Numbered from the stretch's first letter, positions 7,844 through 16,646 are shown. The stretch: DNA of 64,000 nucleotides from a bacterium (GCA_024224155.1 JAAENP010000154.1:62001-126000), one strand, 5' to 3'. The notes: generated by a model not told the origin, from the sequence alone. Program-made: numbers and translations.

Positions 7844-10240
7844 GTGCTTGACGCTTCGGAGCGCCCGGTTTCAGGCGGGGGGATCAGCCCGCGCCGGTTC
7901 GCTCTCCTCTACGTTCTTCCCACGTTCCTCCTGTTGCTCCTCGCGGTCTGGCCGGTAGTCGCCGGGCTCGAGACTTTCTTCTTTCGAGATGTCTTCAACA
8001 CGCATCTCGAGATGAAGTGGTGGCAGGCCGAAGCGATGAAGGACGGTTTCATGCCGCTGGTGGATCCCTATCGCTCCGGGGGGCAGCCTCATACCGGAAA
8101 CCCGAACACGGTGGCGCTCTATCCGAGCAATTTGCTCTATCTGTTCACGCCCCTGCTTTGGGCGTTCAATGCCCACTTCTGGCTGCACTTGCTGCTGGCT
8201 CCGGTCGGGGCATTCTGGCTGGGGAGGCGGCTGGGTCTCGGGCGCGGAGGAGCCTGGGCCGCCGGGGTCTTCTTCGGCGCGAGCGGGTATCTGCTTTCGA
8301 ACTTGAACCTCTACAACCTGGTGGCCGGTGCCGTCCTGATTCCTCCTTTCACGGCCTCGATTCTGAGCTTGTGCTCGAATCCGGGCCGAAACTGGCGGCT
8401 CGCTGTTGTGGCGGTCCTGTGGTGTCTGCTGATTCTGGCGGGCGACCCGATGACCGCCGCTATCGGTTTCGGAATCGGGGTTTCGGCGCTCTGGATGGCT
8501 CGTCCGAACCGGCGCGGTTTGGCCGGACTCGCGCTGGCGCTCGCCGCCGGAACCCTTCTTGCGGCGCCTCTCTGGATCGAGTTCGTGCGTATCGTGGGCC
8601 TGTCCTTTCGCGGCCACTGGGGCTATTCGCCGGCCGGTGCGACCGAGGCGAGCTGGCATCCCGCGGCGATCGCCGAGTGGTTCATACCCTTCGCCTACGG
8701 GCGCCCGGATCTGACATTCTGGGGGCATCGCTTCTATTCCGGAGCTCAGCCGCTCTTTTACTCGTTCTATCCGGGCCTTCTGGCGATCGTGTGCTTCCTT
8801 TTGGGGCTGTTCACGGGTCGTCGGTTTCGGCTCTGGGCGCTTGCCCTGATCGGACTGGGCCTCTTTCTGGCTCTCGGCGGGCACAATCCGGTCGTGGCCT
8901 GGCTGCTGAGCCTGCCCGGGCTGAGTGTCTTGCGCCTGCCGGTCAAGTTCTGGCCGCTGGTCGCGGTGCCGGCCGCGATGGTGGCGGGCCTTGGATTCGA
9001 TCGCTGCCTGGCCGCCGGGGGCGCCGGCCGACTGCGCCGGGCGTCCCTGGCCCTGGCGGCCGCCTATTTGATTGCCTGGCTTCTGGCGACCCAGGTCGGC
9101 GCGAGTGTCGAAAGCGTCTTCTCGAGTTGGATGCCGGCCGGTTTCGCCAGCGCCGGCCTGGCCGCACCCGAGCGGTTGCGCTGGGCCGGCCTTTCGCTCC
9201 AGTTCGCCGGCCTCGCCGTGGCCGTCGCACTCGCTACGCTCGTACGCCCTCGGGTCTTCAGGACTCTGGGTCCGGCGCTGTTGATCGTTCATCTGGCGGT
9301 GCAACTGGCGCTGCTGCGGCCCTTGTATCGAGCCGAGCCGGTGAGCCTGTATCGAACGGCGCCAAGCGCTAGCGTTGCGATCCCGCCCGAGTCGGTCGCC
9401 GCCCACGGTGCGGCCGGGGGCCTTTTCGGCAAGCCGCCGATTCCGATCGCCGAGTATCCGGATCCGGATCCGCGCTGGCTGCAGCGGCAGATTCACAATG
9501 AGTCCTACCCCTATGTAGGCATGATGCAGCGGCGCCGGTTCGAGTTCGCGCTCTCGCCCGAGGGGCTCGATTCCTTTCTCACCCGGGCCACCACGGAGGC
9601 CTTCGCTATGCTTCCGGACGAGCAGCGCATTCGGCTCTTGGAAGCGTCCGGTGTGGAGTGGCTTTACATGAAACGTGAACTGGGTGTGAGCGAAGGCGTC
9701 GAGTTGGCCGGGCGCTTTGCCTCGCAGGGTGCCGACCTGCTGCTCTATCGGCTGACCGGTGCCGCGGCCCCGGCCCAGTTTGTCAGCGAGTTCGTGTATT
9801 CCAGTAACTTGAACGATGCGCTCACGACCTTGACCTCTCCCGGATTTCGACCGCGCGAACAGGTTGTGATCGCGGGTTCCGGGTCTGCCGGCTCGGGGAT
9901 GACGGGCACGGTCGAGGAGGTTACGTCGCGCAATCCCGAAGCCCGGGCCTGGAGAGTCGAGGCCGAGGGATTCGGCGCGCTCGTCATTCAGAGGACCTAT
10001 CTGCCGACCTATCGCGTGGAGGTGGACGGAGAAGAGATCACACCCTGGGTGGCCAACATGCATCGCATCGCTGTGCCCGTCGAGGCCGGCGACCATGTCG
10101 TTCGATTGTGGCCGAGCCGGCTCGCGTTTCGTCTGTCGGTCGCCGTGGCCCTGTTGACGGCGGTCGGTCTTGTCCTCTACGTTTCAGGTGCGCACAGAAA
10201 GCGCCCGGGCTCGGAAGCATTCGGGTTAGCAGACGTCTGA
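7844..10240 (+). CDS. YfhO-like polytopic membrane protein
   Basis: 798 aa. The GTG at 7844 is chosen because GGAG lies seven bases upstream and it places a membrane helix directly after a short basic N-terminus. The first loop has FFRDVFNTHLEMKWW and DPYRSGGQPHTGNPN; about a dozen helices follow. A long extracytoplasmic domain (roughly residues 490-765) contains the YfhO-type end LVIQRTYLPTYRVEVDGEE, and a last helix sits near the C-terminus. YfhO in Firmicutes is implicated in glycosylating lipoteichoic acid; here the target is unknown. It is a paralogue of the truncated gene at 1-1490. accC follows after three bases, but a functional link is not obvious. Confidence 0.8.
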   Translation: MLDASERPVSGGGISPRRFALLYVLPTFLLLLLAVWPVVAGLETFFFRDVFNTHLEMKWWQAEAMKDGFMPLVDPYRSGGQPHTGNPNTVALYPSNLLYLFTPLLWAFNAHFWLHLLLAPVGAFWLGRRLGLGRGGAWAAGVFFGASGYLLSNLNLYNLVAGAVLIPPFTASILSLCSNPGRNWRLAVVAVLWCLLILAGDPMTAAIGFGIGVSALWMARPNRRGLAGLALALAAGTLLAAPLWIEFVRIVGLSFRGHWGYSPAGATEASWHPAAIAEWFIPFAYGRPDLTFWGHRFYSGAQPLFYSFYPGLLAIVCFLLGLFTGRRFRLWALALIGLGLFLALGGHNPVVAWLLSLPGLSVLRLPVKFWPLVAVPAAMVAGLGFDRCLAAGGAGRLRRASLALAAAYLIAWLLATQVGASVESVFSSWMPAGFASAGLAAPERLRWAGLSLQFAGLAVAVALATLVRPRVFRTLGPALLIVHLAVQLALLRPLYRAEPVSLYRTAPSASVAIPPESVAAHGAAGGLFGKPPIPIAEYPDPDPRWLQRQIHNESYPYVGMMQRRRFEFALSPEGLDSFLTRATTEAFAMLPDEQRIRLLEASGVEWLYMKRELGVSEGVELAGRFASQGADLLLYRLTGAAAPAQFVSEFVYSSNLNDALTTLTSPGFRPREQVVIAGSGSAGSGMTGTVEEVTSRNPEARAWRVEAEGFGALVIQRTYLPTYRVEVDGEEITPWVANMHRIAVPVEAGDHVVRLWPSRLAFRLSVAVALLTAVGLVLYVSGAHRKRPGSEAFGLADV

Positions 10241-10243
10241 TTC

Positions 10244-11767
10244 ATGACGCAGTCCAAGTTCTCCAAGATCCTGATCGCGAATCGCGGTGAAATCGCGGTA
10301 CGCGTGATTCGAGCGGCGCGAGACCTCGGGATTACCAGCGCGGTGGTCTTTTCCGACCCCGATCGCGAAGCTCTACCGGTTCTCCTGGCCGACGAGGCCC
10401 ACAACGTGGGAGGAGCGGCGTCTACCGAGAGTTACCTCAAGGCGGAAAGGATCGCCGACCTGGCAGTGACGATCGGCGCGGATGCCGTCCATCCCGGCTA
10501 CGGCTTTCTGGCCGAAAACGCGGACTTCGCTCGGCTGTGTGCCGAGCGCGGAGTTGCGTTTATCGGCCCGCCGCCGGAGGCGATGGCCCGGATGGGCTCC
10601 AAGCTCGAGAGCCGGCGCCTGATGCGCGAAGCCGGTGTCGCGATCGTCCCGGGAGGTGAGCTCCCGCTGGAAACGACTCGGGACGCCGCGGCCGCTGCGG
10701 CCGAGATCGGCTATCCGGTGATGCTCAAGGCCTCGGCCGGTGGCGGCGGCAAGGGCATGCGACTGGTCCATAGCGCTGGTGAGCTCGAAAGCGCCTACCG
10801 CGCCGCCCGGTCCGAGGCGGCCGCTAGTTTCGGAGAGGATGCCGTTTACCTGGAGAAGTACATCGAACAACCTCGCCACGTCGAGATCCAGGTCATGGCC
10901 GATCACCACGGTAAAGTGGTCTCGCTCGGAGAGCGAGAGTGCTCACTCCAGCGACGCCACCAGAAGGTGCTGGAAGAGGCACCCTCGCCGGTAGTCAATG
11001 AAGACCTGCGGGTACGGATGGGTGCCGCGGCGGTGACCGCGGCCGAGGCCGTCGGCTACACCAACGCCGGCACCGTCGAGTTCCTGCTGTCGAGAGATCG
11101 GAGTTTCTACTTTCTGGAAATGAACACACGGCTGCAGGTGGAGCATCCGGTGACCGAGATGGTGACCGGTCTCGATCTGGTGATCACCCAGATCCGCGTC
11201 GCCCAGGGCGAGCCGCTCGGGCCGGAGTTCGACAACATCGAACGCTACGGCCACGCGATCGAAGTTCGCCTCTATGCCGAAGATGCGTTTCACAACTTCA
11301 TCCCTTCGCCCGGCCGTCTCACCCGACTGCGTCTTCCCGAGGGACCGGGGATCCGCAACGACTGCGGGGTCAGTGAAGGCTCAGAGGTCACCATCCACTA
11401 TGATCCGATGCTGGGCAAGCTGATAGCGTTCGGTGCCGATCGCGAGGCCGCGATCCGGCGTCTCGGTCGCGCGCTGGCCGAGCTACGGATCGAAGGGGTC
11501 AAGACCAATGTGCCCCTGTTCGTCTCGCTGCTCGAGGACCCGGATTTTCTCTCCGGAGAGCTCGATATCGGTATGCTGGACCGGAAGCTCGCGTCCGGCG
11601 AACTCACGCCGGGGAACTCGACCGGAGCCGAGGATCTCGCCGTCATGGTGGCGGCGCTCGAGTATGCGGAGCGGCACGCCCGCCGGGCGGCCAGGCCGAT
11701 GCAGGACGGTCGACGCCATTCATGGCGCGAGACAGGACGCCGGGAAGCGGTCGGGAGAAAAACGTGA
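10244..11767 (+). CDS. accC: Biotin carboxylase subunit of an acyl-CoA carboxylase
   Basis: 507 aa. ATP-dependent carboxylation of biotin by an ATP-grasp enzyme. The N-terminal domain starts with ILIANRGEIAVRVIRAAR and HPGYGFLAEN; the ATP-grasp domain has the glycine-rich GGGGKGMR loop and the metal/catalytic EMNTRLQVEHPVTE; the C-terminal domain has FIPSPGRL. E. coli AccC is about 450 aa, so this copy has some 50 extra residues, mostly a charged tail. Its stop overlaps the GTG of the biotin carrier by four bases (GTGA), implying coupled synthesis. No carboxyltransferase gene is nearby, so acetyl- versus propionyl-type acyl-CoA specificity is open. Confidence 0.93.
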   Translation: MTQSKFSKILIANRGEIAVRVIRAARDLGITSAVVFSDPDREALPVLLADEAHNVGGAASTESYLKAERIADLAVTIGADAVHPGYGFLAENADFARLCAERGVAFIGPPPEAMARMGSKLESRRLMREAGVAIVPGGELPLETTRDAAAAAAEIGYPVMLKASAGGGGKGMRLVHSAGELESAYRAARSEAAASFGEDAVYLEKYIEQPRHVEIQVMADHHGKVVSLGERECSLQRRHQKVLEEAPSPVVNEDLRVRMGAAAVTAAEAVGYTNAGTVEFLLSRDRSFYFLEMNTRLQVEHPVTEMVTGLDLVITQIRVAQGEPLGPEFDNIERYGHAIEVRLYAEDAFHNFIPSPGRLTRLRLPEGPGIRNDCGVSEGSEVTIHYDPMLGKLIAFGADREAAIRRLGRALAELRIEGVKTNVPLFVSLLEDPDFLSGELDIGMLDRKLASGELTPGNSTGAEDLAVMVAALEYAERHARRAARPMQDGRRHSWRETGRREAVGRKT

Positions 11768-12267
11768 AGCTCGTAATCAGACATCGAGATCGGGATCGTG
11801 TGGTGCGCGTAGACCGCGATGGATCTCGAGCGCGAGTGGAGCTCGAGGGGCGATCGATCGAGTTGGATATCCGCTCGCCCGGGGGGAACGTTCGCTCGAT
11901 TCTGTGGGACGGCGATCATCACGATGTCGCCGTGTGGCACCTGGGGGAGGATCGCTTCGAGGTTGCGGGCGAGTTCGGAAGCGAGATCGTGCAGGTCCTC
12001 GATCCTTTGGCTCATCTGGCCGCCACCTCACACGACGCCCAGGCGGGGCCCGCGAGTCAGCAGGTCGTTGCCTACATGCCGGGACGGGTCGTAGAGGTTT
12101 TGGTGAAAGAAGGTGATTCGGTGGCGACCGGACAGGGCGTTCTCGTGCTCGAGGCGATGAAGATGGAGAACGAGATCCAATCCGAGCGCGCCGGCACGGT
12201 GCGAAAGATCCTGGTGGCCGCGGGCGAGGCCGTCGAGGGTGGCGATCCGCTCTACGAGATCGAGTAG
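11764..12267 (+). CDS. Biotin carboxyl carrier protein (separate subunit)
   Basis: 167 aa from the GTG at 11764, which overlaps the accC stop. The C-terminal 75 residues are a biotinyl domain with the attachment site EAMKMEN (Lys is biotinylated), preceded by VVAYMPGRVVEVLVKEGD. The N-terminal half is a small beta-rich region (KLVIRHRDRDRVVRVDRDG) with no Pro/Ala-rich linker of the AccB kind. It looks more like the C-terminal piece of a propionyl- or methylcrotonyl-CoA carboxylase alpha chain made as a separate protein. It acts as the swinging arm between biotin carboxylase and an unlinked carboxyltransferase. Confidence 0.88.
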   Translation: MKLVIRHRDRDRVVRVDRDGSRARVELEGRSIELDIRSPGGNVRSILWDGDHHDVAVWHLGEDRFEVAGEFGSEIVQVLDPLAHLAATSHDAQAGPASQQVVAYMPGRVVEVLVKEGDSVATGQGVLVLEAMKMENEIQSERAGTVRKILVAAGEAVEGGDPLYEIE

Positions 12268-12301
12268 GACCGGTTTCTCTGCGAATGCAGGTGAGGTGCG
12301 G

Positions 12302-13312
12302 CTAGCCGAGGATCTCGACCAGGGTGTCGATAACCCGGGTAACCGAAAGATCCCGCATGCATCGCTGGTGGAGCAGTGGGCAGCGCTTCTTGAAGCACGG
12401 GGAACACCATCGGTGGTTGTAGAGCACGCGGTGCCGGTCGCCGGCGGGAGCGGTTCGAGTGGGGTTGGTGGGCCCGAAGAGCGCCACGCATGCCGTACCG
12501 GTGGCGGCCGCGACGTGCATCGGGCCGGAGTCGTTGGTGATCAGAACGTCGAGTCGCGCCAGCACGGCGGCTAGTTCGGCGAGGTTCAGCCTGGGACCGA
12601 CCACCGGAACCACGGTGGTCGAGTTGCGCTGAATCTCAGCGGCCAGGGGCTCTTCTCCGGGCCCCGCGATCAGCACCGTCTGGAGCGGCGCTCGCTCACC
12701 GAGCTCGCGGAGGAGCTCGGCGAAGCAGCTGGAGGGCCAGCGTTTGCTGGGACCGAACTCGGCTCCGGGAAAGACGCCCACCGTCTTGAGGTCCTCTTCG
12801 CTTCGAACGCCGGCATCCCGCAAGGCGGCGCGGCCGGAATCGAGTAGTGAGGCGCTGAGATCCAGCCGCGGCGGACCGGTGGGGATCGGCGCTCCGAGTC
12901 GCTCGAGCAACGCGTCGTAGTCGTTCAGCTGGTGGCGTAGTCCCGCCGGGCGTTTCACCGGCGGTTCCAGCAAGCCACTGCGTAGGTCGCCGCGGTAGCC
13001 CCAGCGTACGGGAATACCGGCTCGAAATGCCAGCCAGGCACTGCGAAAGGAGTTCGGCAAGATGACGGCCTCTTCGAATCCGAGCTCTCTCAGGACATGA
13101 ATGGTTTGGCGATCGGATCGCGCCCGCACCACGATCCGGTCGACGGCCGAAACGGTTTCGAGCAGCGGCTTCAGATGCGGCCTCGCCAACACGGTCAACG
13201 ATCGGCCCGTGGCACTCAGGGCGTCGAGCATGGGGATCGCCATGACGCTGTCGCCGACCCAGTTGGGCGCGACTACCAGCGTCTTTGAGGACAGTGTCTG
13301 GGTGGGCTTCAA
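12302..13312 (-). CDS. waaF: Heptosyltransferase-like glycosyltransferase family 9 protein
   Basis: 336 aa. The TTG at 13312 overlaps the stop of the upstream acyltransferase (ATTGA) and has GGAG six bases before it. GT9 features: TLVVAPNWVGDSVMAIPML at the N-terminus, PGAEFGPSKRWP in the middle, and the ADP-heptose-binding region with NDSGPMHVAAATGT and ALFGPTNP. WaaF adds heptose II to the inner core of lipopolysaccharide; the family identity is firm, the exact sugar less so. The cysteine-rich tail (WCSPCFKKRCPLLHQRC) is common in this family. It is the last gene of the kdtA-lpxK-lpxL-waaF operon, 34 bases from the convergent biotin carrier gene. Confidence 0.88.
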   Translation of the reverse strand: MKPTQTLSSKTLVVAPNWVGDSVMAIPMLDALSATGRSLTVLARPHLKPLLETVSAVDRIVVRARSDRQTIHVLRELGFEEAVILPNSFRSAWLAFRAGIPVRWGYRGDLRSGLLEPPVKRPAGLRHQLNDYDALLERLGAPIPTGPPRLDLSASLLDSGRAALRDAGVRSEEDLKTVGVFPGAEFGPSKRWPSSCFAELLRELGERAPLQTVLIAGPGEEPLAAEIQRNSTTVVPVVGPRLNLAELAAVLARLDVLITNDSGPMHVAAATGTACVALFGPTNPTRTAPAGDRHRVLYNHRWCSPCFKKRCPLLHQRCMRDLSVTRVIDTLVEILG

Positions 13313-14151
13313 TGGCGTCTCCAGCGATCGTGCATCCAGAGCCACTGGCCGAGCTCCCGCCGGATCGCGAGCTCGGTGGCCTGTGTGTAGCGCGCCGTGA
13401 GGGTTACGACTTCCGAGGCGTCGGGCTTGGAGCGACTCGCCGACGTCGGGCGGATCGGAGCGTGGGCGACGATTCGGTAGCGGCCACCCGGAAGCCGGTA
13501 GGCGAAGAGTGGCAGCACGGGGGCGCCGCTCCGCAAAGAGATCTGTGCGGGTAGCGGGCTGGTCCACGACTCGCGCCCGAAGAATGGGACCTGCACACCT
13601 TGAAACGGGTGCACGCGCTGATCGATCAGAATCGCCACGCGCTCGCCTCCTTCCAGAGCCCTCAGCATGCCCCGTGCGGCATGACGTTTTGGCAGCGATC
13701 GATTCCCGAAGCGCTCGCGCGTCCTGCGCACTCTCCTGTCGACCGCAGAATGCGTAAACGGGCGGGCAACGACGTGCATGGGCCCGCGGTAGAGAGCCAC
13801 CACCGGACCGATCACTTCGTGGACGCCGAGATGGGCGGTCAGCACGATGACGCCTCGTTTCTCGGATTCGGCCTCCTCGAAGTAGTGCCAGTTCTCGAAG
13901 CTCAACAACCGGCAGATTCTTTCGGCACTCAGGCGCGCAAGCGACACCGACTCGAAGATCGAGGCTCCGAAGTGGCGAAACGAGCGCCGCGCGGTTGGCT
14001 CGAGCTCGCTCGCGGTGCACTCGGGGAACGCCAACGACAGATTTCGGCGGGTGACCCGGCGCCTCGAAGCGGCGGCTGCGAACAACAGGGCGCCAGCCAG
14101 GTCGCCGAAGCGCCCGAGCCACAGATGCGACGCCCGCGCTGCTCGGCTCAT
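13309..14151 (-). CDS. Lipid A late acyltransferase (LpxL/HtrB family)
   Basis: 280 aa. The signature of membrane-bound acyl-ACP-dependent acyltransferases is present: HLGVHE (the HX4E catalytic motif) after VIVLTA, then GERVAILIDQRV, VQVPFFGRESWTS and the C-terminal QWLWMHDRW. The enzyme should transfer a secondary acyl chain to Kdo-lipid A at the inner membrane. It lies between lpxK and a heptosyltransferase gene. Its ATG overlaps the lpxK stop (ATGA), so translation is coupled. LpxL versus LpxM function cannot be separated from sequence alone. Confidence 0.88.
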   Translation of the reverse strand: MSRAARASHLWLGRFGDLAGALLFAAAASRRRVTRRNLSLAFPECTASELEPTARRSFRHFGASIFESVSLARLSAERICRLLSFENWHYFEEAESEKRGVIVLTAHLGVHEVIGPVVALYRGPMHVVARPFTHSAVDRRVRRTRERFGNRSLPKRHAARGMLRALEGGERVAILIDQRVHPFQGVQVPFFGRESWTSPLPAQISLRSGAPVLPLFAYRLPGGRYRIVAHAPIRPTSASRSKPDASEVVTLTARYTQATELAIRRELGQWLWMHDRWRRH

Positions 14152-15191
14152 GTCAGCCGCTCCAGCTCGCGATCGAGCCAGACCCAGAAGGCGCCTTCCG
14201 GCTCGGCCCGGATCGGCAAGTGCGCCAAGGGGCTTTCGAGACGTCCGAGAAGCTTGACGTAGTCTTTGGTCGTGGTGAGGATCCAGTCGGCGGCGGACTC
14301 ACGCGCGGCGCGCTCGATCCTGGCGAGGTCGACCTCCCGGTAGGCGTGGTGATCGCCGAATTCGAGCACTCCCTTGACCTCATTTGGGAGTCGGGCGACG
14401 CTTTCCGCGAAACGCACCGGGTGGGCGATTCCGGTGACCAGGAAAACCGAAGCGTCCGGAGGCAGGGGCTCGCGCCGCTCAGTGGTGGCGCCGAGCTCGC
14501 TGGTGCGGCTCGAGAAGCCGGGACCGCGGAAGCCGTAGGCGGCCAGCGCCCGAGCGAGTTGCTCGCCGCTGCCGGCGCCCGAATCCAGCTCCTCGATGCC
14601 TGAGAGAATGACGGCGGAGGCGCGCTCAGCCGATGCCAGGGGCTCCCGGAGCCGGCCGGAAGGGGGCAGCCGTCCGCCAGCGAAAGGGTCCCGTGCGGGG
14701 AAGACCAGGATGTCGAGCTCGCGCTGCAGGCGCAGGTGCGAAAAGCCGTCGTCCAGCACGAAACAGTCAGGTGGCGCCGGCAGCCGCTCGATCGCGTGCC
14801 GGCCGGCCAAGTAGCGGTCTCGACCGACGATGACCGCCACTCCCGGCAGCTCGGCGGCCAAGGCGACCGGCTCGTCGCCGGCCACCCGCGGCCCCAGCAG
14901 GGGACCGCCTCCGGTGCTCACCAGATGCACCCCGGTTCCCCGTCTACCGTAGCCACGCGATAGCACCGCAACCTGCCTTCCGCTCTCGGCGATGTGTCGC
15001 GCGACGGCGGCGGTCAGAGGAGTTTTGCCGGTTCCACCCCAATGAAGGTTGCCGACGCTGATTACCGGCACCGGGAGTCTCGATGACCTCGATCGATACC
15101 AGCGGCGGCGCAAACTATGGGCCGCGTTGTAGAGGAGCTGCCAGGGGGACCGAGGAGGGGCCGGCGCGACCAGCGGAGCGTCGTTGCTCAT
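14148..15191 (-). CDS. lpxK: Tetraacyldisaccharide 4'-kinase (lipid A biosynthesis)
   Basis: 347 aa. LpxK phosphorylates the 4' position of the lipid A disaccharide at the inner membrane. The P-loop is GGTGKTP, preceded by VPVISVGNLHW; RGYGRRGTGVHLV and VLDDGFSHLRLQRELDIL (the DDGF region) follow. The start at 15191 overlaps the kdtA stop by four bases (ATGA). Alternative upstream starts would add residues with no family support. An ordered chain kdtA, lpxK, lpxL-like, waaF makes Kdo-lipid A and extends the inner core, firm evidence for a lipopolysaccharide outer membrane. Confidence 0.93.
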   Translation of the reverse strand: MSNDAPLVAPAPPRSPWQLLYNAAHSLRRRWYRSRSSRLPVPVISVGNLHWGGTGKTPLTAAVARHIAESGRQVAVLSRGYGRRGTGVHLVSTGGGPLLGPRVAGDEPVALAAELPGVAVIVGRDRYLAGRHAIERLPAPPDCFVLDDGFSHLRLQRELDILVFPARDPFAGGRLPPSGRLREPLASAERASAVILSGIEELDSGAGSGEQLARALAAYGFRGPGFSSRTSELGATTERREPLPPDASVFLVTGIAHPVRFAESVARLPNEVKGVLEFGDHHAYREVDLARIERAARESAADWILTTTKDYVKLLGRLESPLAHLPIRAEPEGAFWVWLDRELERLT

Positions 15192-16462
15192 GTCGACGCG
15201 ACCTGGCCCAGGTGCCGTTCGAGAAAGCTCCGGGTCTTGGTGAGAGCTCCCTGGTTGCTCTCGAATACAATCGCGGCACGCCGGCCCAGGGCGGCGGCGG
15301 CCTCCGGATCTCGAAGCCAACCATCCCAGACCGCCGCCAGATCGCCGGCGTTGCGGACCCGGTTCCAGGCACGGTCGTCATCGAAGCGGGCCTCGATCTC
15401 CTTGAAGTTGTGCATCGAGGGCCCGGCCGCGATGGGTACGCCGTGACAGGCGGCCTCGATCGGGTTGTGGCCCCCCGTCGGCACCAGCGTGCCGCCGATG
15501 AAAGCGCCCGCGCTCAGGCCGTAGACAGCCGCCAGTTCGCCCAGGCTGTCGAGTACCAGAACGTCGACCCTGGGACTCGTTTCCTTCTCGGTGTCGAGGG
15601 TTGCGAGGTCCAGTTGCGACCGCTGCCGGAGACGGAGCCCGGTCTTGGCGAGTCTCGCGACGACGCGGGGCCAGCGCTCGGGATGGCGAGGGGCGAGCAC
15701 CAGGAGGGCGCGGTCACCGTCCCCCAACCGCTCGAAGGCCTCGACGACCTGCTCCTCCTCGCCGCGCATCGTGGAGCCCGCCACCAGGATCGGGCGGCCT
15801 CGCGCCAGCCGAACGATCGCCTTTTCGAGCTCGGGTATCTCGGCCGGGCGCCCGGTTTCGAATTTCAGGTTGCCGGTCACGGTGATTCGGTCCGCTTCGA
15901 CCCCCAGCTCCAAGAGCCTGCGACCGTCGAGTTCGGTTTGAACGGCGAAGGCGGTGATCGGTTCGAGAACCGGTGCCAGGAACCGGTTTAGGAATCGCAT
16001 TCTCCTGAAGCTTCTATCGCTGATCCGGGCGTTCACGACCACGGCAGGGATTCCCCGTCGTCGGACTTCTCGCAGGACGAGTGGCCAGAGATCGCCCTCG
16101 CAGAGAATGAGTCCGGCGGGCTGGAGCCGGTCGAAGAATCGACGGACCGCTAAACCGATTTCGAAGGGCAGATAGGTCACGAAAGCACCTGGAAATCGGC
16201 TCCGGGCCCGCTCCTGGCCGCTGGGAGTCACCGTAGTCAGGACCAGTGGCCGGCTCTCGGGGAGAATCGGCGCCAGACTCGCGGCGACGCTGACCTCTCC
16301 CACCGAAACCGCATGCACCCAGAGAGTCGTTTCGGGCGCGATCGGGACATGGCCCAGTCTCGGAGACAGAGTCGCCAGATAGTGACGGCCGCGCCTCAAC
16401 AGCAGCCACGGGCCGGCGACAATGGCGAGCAGGACGTACAGAAGCTGATAGAGAAGCCACAT
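15188..16462 (-). CDS. kdtA: 3-deoxy-D-manno-octulosonic acid transferase
   Basis: 424 aa, GT30 family (WaaA/KdtA). One N-terminal membrane helix, then HAVSVGEVSVA, the catalytic-region EGDLWP near residue 125, and the CMP-Kdo-binding part with GGHNPIEAACHGVPI. It adds Kdo to the lipid A precursor on the cytoplasmic face. It is the first gene of the minus-strand LPS operon. The ATG at 16462 lies only four bases from the end of the palindromic element at 16467-16646 and has no recognisable Shine-Dalgarno, so the leader and promoter must lie in or beyond that element. Confidence 0.93.
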   Translation of the reverse strand: MWLLYQLLYVLLAIVAGPWLLLRRGRHYLATLSPRLGHVPIAPETTLWVHAVSVGEVSVAASLAPILPESRPLVLTTVTPSGQERARSRFPGAFVTYLPFEIGLAVRRFFDRLQPAGLILCEGDLWPLVLREVRRRGIPAVVVNARISDRSFRRMRFLNRFLAPVLEPITAFAVQTELDGRRLLELGVEADRITVTGNLKFETGRPAEIPELEKAIVRLARGRPILVAGSTMRGEEEQVVEAFERLGDGDRALLVLAPRHPERWPRVVARLAKTGLRLRQRSQLDLATLDTEKETSPRVDVLVLDSLGELAAVYGLSAGAFIGGTLVPTGGHNPIEAACHGVPIAAGPSMHNFKEIEARFDDDRAWNRVRNAGDLAAVWDGWLRDPEAAAALGRRAAIVFESNQGALTKTRSFLERHLGQVAST

Positions 16463-16466
16463 GCTT

Positions 16467-16646
16467 AGCCTGGACTATTCACCAGAATTCTACTGTGGAG
16501 GCGCAAGTCATTGAATCTCCGTCGTTGCGCTCCGTCGGCCTCCTCAACGTAGCTATGGCTACGCCTGCGGAGGCCTCGGTCGCGACGCCTTGTGTCTTCA
16601 ACAATCTGCGCCCCCTCGCTACGAATCCTCGTGAATAGTCCAGGCT
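16467..16646. repeat. 180-bp palindromic MITE-like repeat element
   Basis: The ends are a perfect 16-bp inverted repeat: AGCCTGGACTATTCAC at 16467-16482 and its complement at 16631-16646. Similarity continues inwards (GAATTC...GGAGGCGCA against the complement of TGCGCC...GAATCC). The centre forms a strong hairpin: GGCCTCC...GGAGGCC enclosing CGTAGC-TATG-GCTACG. The whole piece folds as one imperfect palindrome and contains no convincing gene. It fills much of the 355-base gap between kdtA and the sigma-factor gene. No second copy was seen in this window. Confidence 0.75.

Noticed and set aside
7871-10096. A 741-codon open frame on the minus strand
   Set aside because: It is antisense to the YfhO-like gene, is rich in Arg/Gln/Gly/Pro with no domain or hydrophobic pattern, and arises from GC-biased third positions of the real gene.
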